The notes beneath the pieces were generated by a model that made no database searches, was not told the DNA's origin, and worked only from the letters and a program-made list of their open reading frames with translations. This document shows positions 6,319 through 10,496 of a stretch of 10,496 nt of DNA, piece after piece. Origin of the DNA: JAGTVB01 sp964624765 (GTDB lineage: Bacteria > Pseudomonadota > Gammaproteobacteria > HK1); the NCBI GenBank assembly GCA_964624765.1, contig CAZUZO010000125.1, forward strand, positions 1-10,496. Reading direction: 5' to 3'. The translations under genes and the position numbers were made by a program. Each line of letters begins with the position of its first letter. Positions within the stretch are counted from its first letter, which is position 1.

Positions 6319-7556
6319 AACAACCCCTCTGATTTCAACGCCCGGCCAACGACAGCCCGCAGGCGGGAGACATCACGCTGCGGATCGATGTCTCTCATGG
6401 GATGTAGGGTGCGTGAGATGGCAAGCGAGATATCGGTGTAAACAGGACTCTGGGGCCGTTGCACCCCATCCCTTAGCGTTGCTCGCAAGACGTCGGCGAA
6501 CGGGAAAACCTCTCGCACTCGCGGGTCATCGTAGAGAGCCTCTAGGGTGGGAGGTAATCCACCCTTGGCGGCGGCCAGCCGCTGGTTGTTCTCTGAAGCA
6601 ATGCACAACGCAGCCTGAAAGGCCTGCTGCGGGTGACGCGAATGGGCGCCGATGCCGAGGTTGATACCGCCGATCACGACTCGGCTGGGTTGGTCTTCCT
6701 TGACCATCGGCCAACGGCTCCAACCCATGTGCCGCGCCACCTGTGGAGCATGGCGGCGGGCACTCGGCCAGACAAAGGTATAATTGACCATAAATGCGGA
6801 GCCTCCTCCCTCGAAGGCAAGCCGCCCCTCATCCTCACGGCTGGTGGACAACATCGGATCGGTGGCTGCTGACCGCGCTAAGCGCCCCATCAGCTCAAGG
6901 GCTTCCTGGGTGGCGCGAGTTTCGAGGGACACCGTCTGGCCCGTCTGATCAAGCACCGAGCCCCCCGCGGAGGCCAGCAGGGAGACGAAAAGCACCGTCA
7001 GTCCCTCGTACCGCTCGCCCTGCACCTGGATCGTCCCGCCCTCACCGATCGCCTCTGCCAGGTTTATCATCGCGTCCCAGCTTTGGGGCACTGCAGCGAC
7101 TCGGTCGCGTCGATACCAAAGCAATTGCGCGTTGGTGGTAAACGGCACGGCCCACAGGGTTCCCCTGTAAAAAGCGCTTTGGGTAGTCGATGCCAGTCGT
7201 CCTTGCTGAGCCGCTTTACCCCGTTCTCCAGTCCAGGGCAAGATCCAACCCGCTTGCGCGAATTCAGCGGTCCATATGACATCCATGCCGATGATGTCGA
7301 TGTCACGATCGCCGGCCGCTAAACGGCGCACCAACTGCTCACGCTGCTGGTCAGCGGACGCCGGCAATGCCACGGTCTCGACCCGGAACGCGCCCTGAGC
7401 CAGGGCGGAGCACCGCTTGGCCGCCTCGTCGAAGGCACCAGAGGGTTCATCGAACACGTACCATTTAAGGTGTGGGGTGGGGTCGGTAGGCTCCTGGCGA
7501 CAACTTGCGAGCAGTAAGATCAGCCCAGCCGCCAGCTGCCAGCGGTTGAAACCCAT
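6315..7556 (-). CDS. lpqY: LpqY-like sugar-binding lipoprotein (probable trehalose binding)
   Basis: This is the extracytoplasmic family 1 solute-binding protein that delivers the sugar to SugA/SugB. From ATG 7556 the product has 413 residues: a short basic start, hydrophobic segment AAGLILLLAS, and lipobox LAS|C with Cys19 as the lipidated residue. Two-lobe binding-protein motifs follow: DIIGMDVIWTAEFAQAGW (87-104), TTNAQLLWYRRD (140-151), ASAGGSVL (195-202), VIGGINLGI (294-302), NNQRLAAAKGGLPP (323-336) and RPQSPVYTDIS (367-377). Each aligns with a segment of mycobacterial LpqY that I remember, which is why trehalose is the preferred ligand. Ligand specificity is inference. A longer frame to 7658 exists, but it would bury the signal peptide. 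No strong ribosome site is seen. First gene of the importer operon. Confidence 0.9.
   Translation of the reverse strand: MGFNRWQLAAGLILLLASCRQEPTDPTPHLKWYVFDEPSGAFDEAAKRCSALAQGAFRVETVALPASADQQREQLVRRLAAGDRDIDIIGMDVIWTAEFAQAGWILPWTGERGKAAQQGRLASTTQSAFYRGTLWAVPFTTNAQLLWYRRDRVAAVPQSWDAMINLAEAIGEGGTIQVQGERYEGLTVLFVSLLASAGGSVLDQTGQTVSLETRATQEALELMGRLARSAATDPMLSTSREDEGRLAFEGGGSAFMVNYTFVWPSARRHAPQVARHMGWSRWPMVKEDQPSRVVIGGINLGIGAHSRHPQQAFQAALCIASENNQRLAAAKGGLPPTLEALYDDPRVREVFPFADVLRATLRDGVQRPQSPVYTDISLAISRTLHPMRDIDPQRDVSRLRAVVGRALKSEGLF
6324..6329 (-). promoter_or_regulatory. Shine-Dalgarno deciding the TTG start of sugA
   Basis: GAGGGG (6329-6324, minus strand) lies inside the end of lpqY, five bases before TTG 6318. 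It supports TTG 6318 over the internal ATG at 6303 and implies that sugA is translated by ribosomes arriving from, or re-initiating after, lpqY. Confidence 0.6.
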
Positions 7557-7588
7557 GCCAGAAAATGCACGCCCCCAGGCGACTGCTT

Positions 7589-7615
7589 TTGTCCGACTAA
7601 AAAACAACCTAGAAT
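7589..7615 (+). promoter_or_regulatory. Possible sppA promoter in the divergent lpqY/sppA gap
   Basis: TAGAAT (7610-7615) matches the sigma-70 -10 box at five of six bases. TTGTCC (7589-7594) is a 4/6 match to the -35 box, but with a short 15-base spacer. It lies 58 bases before the sppA ATG. The whole gap is 7557-7672 (116 bases) and must also carry the lpqY promoter. On the minus strand only a poor TTGCTG/CAAAAT pair is seen. No clear operator for sugar regulation was found. Confidence 0.28.
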
Positions 7616-7672
7616 TTTGAAGCCTAGTTATCGTCCAGCAACCCACACAACTTGGCACGCTCGCCTGTCGGA

Positions 7673-9445
7673 ATGAAACATCTTCTCACAAAGTTAAGAA
7701 ACGCGCTCGGCACAACCGTCCTCGTGCTCGTCGCCTTGGGTATCTTGATGGCTCTCGTACGGTGGGTGGTCGAACCCCGGGTTCCCCAACGCACGCTCCT
7801 AGAAATCGATTTTGAGCAGGAGTTTGTGGAACATTTACCCGATGATCCGATCGCGCGAGCCTTGCTCCGCGACAAGGCCGATCTGCTTGATACCGTTGCG
7901 GGGCTTGAAAAGGCGGCAGACGATGATCGGGTCGTGGCGCTCGTGGGGCGGCTCGGATCGAACTCGATGAAAGCTGCGATGACACAGGAATTACGGGACG
8001 CCGTGTTGGCATTTCGAGCAAAAGGCAAAAAAGCCATCGCCTATGCGGAAACCTTCGGGGAAAGCGAAGCGGGAAACCAAGCATACTACCTGGCGAGTGC
8101 CTTTGACGAGATCTATCTGCAACCGTCGGGCATGGTGGCGCTGACGGGTCTCTTGATGGAAAGCCTATTTGTGCGCGGCAGTCTTGAGAAGCTGGGAGTT
8201 GTTGCCCGCCTCGACCACCGTCAAGACTACAAGACCCTGAAGAATACCTTCACCGAGCAACGATTTACAGAAGCCCATAAACGAGCCAGCCAGGCCATCA
8301 TGGACTCACTGCTTAAGCAAATCGTACAAGGTATCGCCGGGGGGCGAGGTCTGCCCGAGCAGCGGGTTATCGATCTCTTCGCGCAAGGGCCCTTTTGGGC
8401 CGATGAGGCACTCCAGAGCCAGCTTGTCGACGGTTTGCTGTATCGCGATGGCGTGTATGCAAAGCTCGAGCAGCTGTTCGGAGACGATCTGGAGGCACTT
8501 GACCTGCCGGCTTACTCGAAGCGCACCGGCAAGGCCTATGATCAAGGCGCCACGATCGCATTGATCTACGGTACGGGACTCATTCGGCGCGGTGAAAGCG
8601 GATACGAGCCCCTGCTCGCCGGTCTGACGATGGGATCGGAAACCGTGGCCAAAGCGCTGCGGGCGGCAGCAGAAGACAAGGATGTGAAAGCCATCCTGTT
8701 CCGGATCAATAGCGGCGGGGGCTCTTATGTGGCCTCCGATACGATTTGGCGCGAAGTGGTCCGAGCCCGCGAGGCAGGCAAACCGGTTGTCGTCTCCATG
8801 GGAAATGTCGCCGGCTCAGGCGGTTACTTCGTGGCGATGGCTGCGGACCGGATCGTTGCTCAACCGGCCACACTGACCGGTTCTATCGGCGTGGTCAGTG
8901 GGAAACTTCTCACCTCGGGTCTCTGGCAAAAGCTCGGTCTTGACTGGGACAGTCTCTCCACCAGCGCCAACGCTACCTTTTGGAACAGCAGGCAAGATTA
9001 CACCGAGGCCGAGTGGGTTCGCCTGCAGGCGTGGCTGGATGAGGTCTACCAAGATTTTACAGAGAAAGCCGCGCAAGGACGCCAGCTATCCGTGGCCCAG
9101 GTACAAACAGCGGCCGGCGGGCGTGTGTGGACTGGCGAAGATGCCAAGGCATTGGGGCTTATCGACGAGCTCGGCGGTTTCCCGGTGGCGCTGCGTCTAG
9201 CAAGACAACTCGCCGGCTTGGACCCCGATGCCGCCGTCCGTCTCAAGCTCTTTCCGAAGGAGAAGTCGGCATTGCATCGATTGCTTGCGCAAGAACTCGC
9301 TGGGCGCGAGAACGACGCTCCAGGCGCCCTTCTGCGGCTGACGTTCGCAACCATCGAGCCGGCGCTCTCGCTACTGAGATACCATGGGCTGCTCGCTCCG
9401 GAGATGCAGCTCCTGTCGATGCCGCCCATCGTACCGGCCGATTGA
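7673..9445 (+). CDS. sppA: Signal peptide peptidase SppA, long (two-domain) form
   Basis: SppA is an inner-membrane serine protease (family S49) that degrades signal peptides left after secretion. From ATG 7673 the product has 590 residues, close to the 618 of E. coli. An uncleaved membrane anchor lies near 11-31 (LGTTVLVLVALGILMALV). Two tandem S49 domains follow, about 60-275 and 290-530. The catalytic lysine in the N-terminal domain is Lys187 (QDYKTLKNTF). The nucleophile is Ser382 (GNVAGSGGYFVA), followed by ADRIVAQPATLTGSIGV as in E. coli. The usual NSPGG loop reads NSGGG (346-350), losing a proline. ATG 7673 has only GGA one base upstream; TTG 7652 would add seven residues but has no ribosome site either, so the start is uncertain. 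Confidence 0.95.
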   Translation: MKHLLTKLRNALGTTVLVLVALGILMALVRWVVEPRVPQRTLLEIDFEQEFVEHLPDDPIARALLRDKADLLDTVAGLEKAADDDRVVALVGRLGSNSMKAAMTQELRDAVLAFRAKGKKAIAYAETFGESEAGNQAYYLASAFDEIYLQPSGMVALTGLLMESLFVRGSLEKLGVVARLDHRQDYKTLKNTFTEQRFTEAHKRASQAIMDSLLKQIVQGIAGGRGLPEQRVIDLFAQGPFWADEALQSQLVDGLLYRDGVYAKLEQLFGDDLEALDLPAYSKRTGKAYDQGATIALIYGTGLIRRGESGYEPLLAGLTMGSETVAKALRAAAEDKDVKAILFRINSGGGSYVASDTIWREVVRAREAGKPVVVSMGNVAGSGGYFVAMAADRIVAQPATLTGSIGVVSGKLLTSGLWQKLGLDWDSLSTSANATFWNSRQDYTEAEWVRLQAWLDEVYQDFTEKAAQGRQLSVAQVQTAAGGRVWTGEDAKALGLIDELGGFPVALRLARQLAGLDPDAAVRLKLFPKEKSALHRLLAQELAGRENDAPGALLRLTFATIEPALSLLRYHGLLAPEMQLLSMPPIVPAD

Positions 9446-9486
9446 TCGACAGCAACGAACTACCGGTTGGCTACACTGCACCTCCA

Positions 9487-9532
9487 GGGTAGTCGGTCTC
9501 TCGACCGTCTCCCTAGCGCTCCCATACTACCC
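9487..9532. terminator. Nested inverted repeats between convergent sppA and the zinc-ribbon gene
   Basis: GGGTAGT (9487-9493) is perfectly complementary to ACTACCC (9526-9532). Inside it, CGGTC (9494-9498) pairs with GACCG (9503-9507) across TCTC. The outer arm runs 20 bases into the 3' end of the minus-strand gene. There is no T-run, so this is only a possible structured 3' end shared by the two converging transcripts. Confidence 0.25.
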
Positions 9533-10013
9533 GGATGATGCTCGCCTCCGGCTCATAGTGGATATGCAGCGTGCCCTCGTAGGCGCGTTCGATTGCCTCG
9601 CCAACCCCTCGCGGCAAATGGGTATCGGTGAACGTGACAACCAGCTTTTCGTCCTGTTCCTCCATACCCATGATCCGTTTGAGTGGATGCTGGCGCTTCT
9701 CGGCGTCCACCTTGTTTTGCATCAGATTCAAGATTTCTTCCCGATGGTTCTCGAAGAACGCCCCGCTCAAGGTCAGAAACCCCGCCGGCACTCGATCCCG
9801 TATGCGCCGACAGGCAGGACAAAGCTCTTCGTTGGCGCCGGTGGGCACCGGTGTCATCCACTGCCAACGGCCACCTTCAAAGACGACGTGGCAGTCTGGG
9901 CAAACGGTTGGCTCGGTAAGCTTCATCCGCGTCATGTAGGGGTCATGAATCCGTTCTTTGATTAGCCGATCGCCTCGACCTTGCCTGGCAATATCGGTAT
10001 CTTTGCCTCCCAT
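9513..10013 (-). CDS. Small zinc-ribbon protein, BCAM0308-like, function unknown
   Basis: The 166-residue product starts at ATG 10013 with an excellent ribosome site. The N-terminus is basic and hydrophilic (GRGDRLIKERIHDPY). A four-cysteine zinc ribbon follows: CPDC (Cys38, Cys41) and CPAC (Cys65, Cys68), separated by a segment with GGRWQW. Next comes the conserved-looking PAGFLTLSGAFFENHREEILNL (76-97). The last ~60 residues look like a small alpha/beta domain with HLPRGVGEAIERAYEG and a strand-rich end (LHIHYEPEASIIRVVW). I recall this pattern from proteins labelled BCAM0308 family, whose role is unknown to me. There is no signal peptide or membrane segment, so it is likely cytoplasmic. 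It stands alone, convergent with sppA and downstream of repeat copy B. It could bind RNA or a protein partner, but nothing here shows that. Confidence 0.85.
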   Translation of the reverse strand: MGGKDTDIARQGRGDRLIKERIHDPYMTRMKLTEPTVCPDCHVVFEGGRWQWMTPVPTGANEELCPACRRIRDRVPAGFLTLSGAFFENHREEILNLMQNKVDAEKRQHPLKRIMGMEEQDEKLVVTFTDTHLPRGVGEAIERAYEGTLHIHYEPEASIIRVVWER

Positions 10014-10018
10014 ATGCT

Positions 10019-10023
10019 CCTCC
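10019..10023 (-). promoter_or_regulatory. Shine-Dalgarno fixing the start of the zinc-ribbon gene
   Basis: GGAGG (10023-10019, minus strand) lies five bases before ATG 10013. It selects this start over the longer in-frame start at 10070, whose 19 extra residues look like untranslated leader. Confidence 0.75.
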
Positions 10024-10095
10024 AAAAAGCAAACTGCGGTCGCTGAGGATCTGGCCGTACGGGCTAGCACCGAGCTCGATCACACTCAACGACTC

Positions 10096-10241
10096 AGAAG
10101 CTTTTTTTAAAAATGTCACGAGCGCCGGCAGAGCAAGGCGCACGGTGGCGAGCAACCGGAGTGTACAAGGGAGTACATGAGGATTGCGAGCCGCCGTGCA
10201 ACGCCGCTGTGGTAAGCGCAGTAGCTTTTAAAACGGCTTCT
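10096..10241 (+). repeat. MITE-like structured repeat, copy B
   Basis: Same length (146 bases) and orientation as copy A, about 83% identical. The left end is AGAAGCTTTTTTTAA and the right end TTTTAAAACGGCTTCT, imperfect inverted repeats. Arms 10141-10155 and 10184-10198 pair over 13 of 15 positions (one of them G-T), with a tandem G-A mismatch at 10150-10151/10188-10189. Their sequence differs from copy A mostly in matched pairs. The 28-base core 10156-10183 is identical to copy A. It lies 83 bases upstream of the zinc-ribbon gene start and may sit in or near its promoter. No duplicated target site is obvious at the borders. Confidence 0.85.
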
Positions 10242-10247
10242 CAGCCG

Positions 10248-10395
10248 CGCTACCTTGTCCGCGGGCACCACGCGGCATTTCATAGCCGAGTCTGTGTCAG
10301 TATTTTGCGTGTTGGGGAGGATATTGTCCATGTCATCATTTGTGGCATCGAGTCTACCGGGATCGGATTGACGGCCTCCCTGCCCCGGCCTGGGC
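10248..10395. other. Non-coding stretch between repeat copies B and C
   Basis: I see no supportable gene. A plus-strand ATG at 10330 preceded by GGGGAGGA opens only 13 codons (TGA 10369-10371). The minus-strand frame that begins at 10331 runs into repeat copy B and matches nothing known. The stretch may be degenerate remains between insertion events. Confidence 0.5.
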
Positions 10396-10397
10396 TT

Positions 10398-10441
10398 AGA
10401 AGCTGTTTTAAAAATGTCACGAGCGCCGACAGAGCAAGGCG
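10398..10441 (+). repeat. Left-end fragment of the same repeat, copy C (truncated)
   Basis: From AGAAGCTGTTTTAAAAA to GCAAGGCG this matches the first 45 bases of copy B with one base missing in the A-run and a few substitutions (G-for-T in the terminal repeat, A-for-G at 10429). It is preceded by GGGCTT, like the outer ends of copy A. After 10441 the similarity stops: the expected conserved core, due near 10457, is absent. The remaining 55 bases to the window edge (10442-10496) show nothing I can identify. Confidence 0.75.
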
Positions 10442-10496
10442 GGCGTTGGTCATCGTTTCGGCCGTTGGATTGCGTTGGCCCTTGGGGCAGCCGACC

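Noticed and set aside
7557..7658. A 34-residue N-terminal extension of LpqY from an upstream start at 7658.
   Set aside because: It would place the lipoprotein signal peptide and lipobox in the interior. ATG 7556 gives a standard signal with Cys19.
10116..10331. A 71-codon minus-strand frame starting in the gap between repeat copies and running into copy B.
   Set aside because: About half of it is repeat sequence, it has no recognisable protein features, and no counterpart frame exists at copy A.
10330..10371. A 13-codon plus-strand ORF with GGGGAGGA upstream.
   Set aside because: Too short, no similarity, and no sign of a frameshifted continuation downstream.

Overview
This window looks like the chromosome of a gammaproteobacterium of moderately high GC (roughly 58-60% by eye). 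The taxonomic hint comes from the sucA-sucB-lpdA order, the E. coli-like dihydrolipoyl succinyltransferase, and a long-form (two-domain) SppA. I cannot name the genus. No tRNA, rRNA, CRISPR array, transposase or phage gene is visible.

Layout. (1) Positions 1-2995, plus strand: the last codons of sucA (2-oxoglutarate dehydrogenase E1), then sucB (E2) and lpdA (E3), the complete oxoglutarate dehydrogenase operon end. The 130-base sucA-sucB gap holds two overlapping hairpins and a possible 18-codon leader ORF. (2) Positions 3142-7556, minus strand: a four-gene ABC importer transcribed lpqY-sugA-sugB-sugC. All four products match, segment by segment and in the same gene order, my memory of the mycobacterial LpqY-SugABC trehalose importer. 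lpqY/sugA and sugA/sugB overlap by 4 bases (TTGA, GTGA), but sugB and sugC are separated by 286 bases. (3) Positions 7673-9445, plus strand: sppA, a membrane-anchored signal-peptide peptidase, divergent from lpqY across a 116-base gap. (4) Positions 9513-10013, minus strand: a small protein with a four-cysteine zinc ribbon resembling the uncharacterised BCAM0308 family. (5) Positions 10014-10496: no convincing gene. It holds one full and one truncated copy of a short repeat.

The most unusual content is a 146-base repeat with AGAAGC...GCTTCT terminal inverted repeats. One full copy sits between sugB and sugC and starts on the last base of the sugB stop codon. A second full copy lies at 10096-10241, and a 44-base left-end fragment at 10398-10441. 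The two full copies are about 83% identical and the same length. They share an invariant 28-base core flanked by arms whose differences are largely compensatory (four base pairs changed on both sides), so a folded structure appears to be conserved. I know of no name for it. It resembles a non-autonomous MITE-like or structured intergenic repeat. Its insertion seems to have opened the otherwise tightly coupled importer operon and left sugC with its own leader, including a 9-base perfect inverted repeat and a strong Shine-Dalgarno sequence in front of an alternative TTG start.

How the genes work together: SucA, SucB and Lpd form the TCA-cycle complex that converts 2-oxoglutarate to succinyl-CoA. 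LpqY would capture a disaccharide (probably trehalose) in the periplasm and pass it to the SugA/SugB channel powered by SugC. SppA would clear cleaved signal peptides from the inner membrane. No functional link between these three blocks is visible beyond adjacency.
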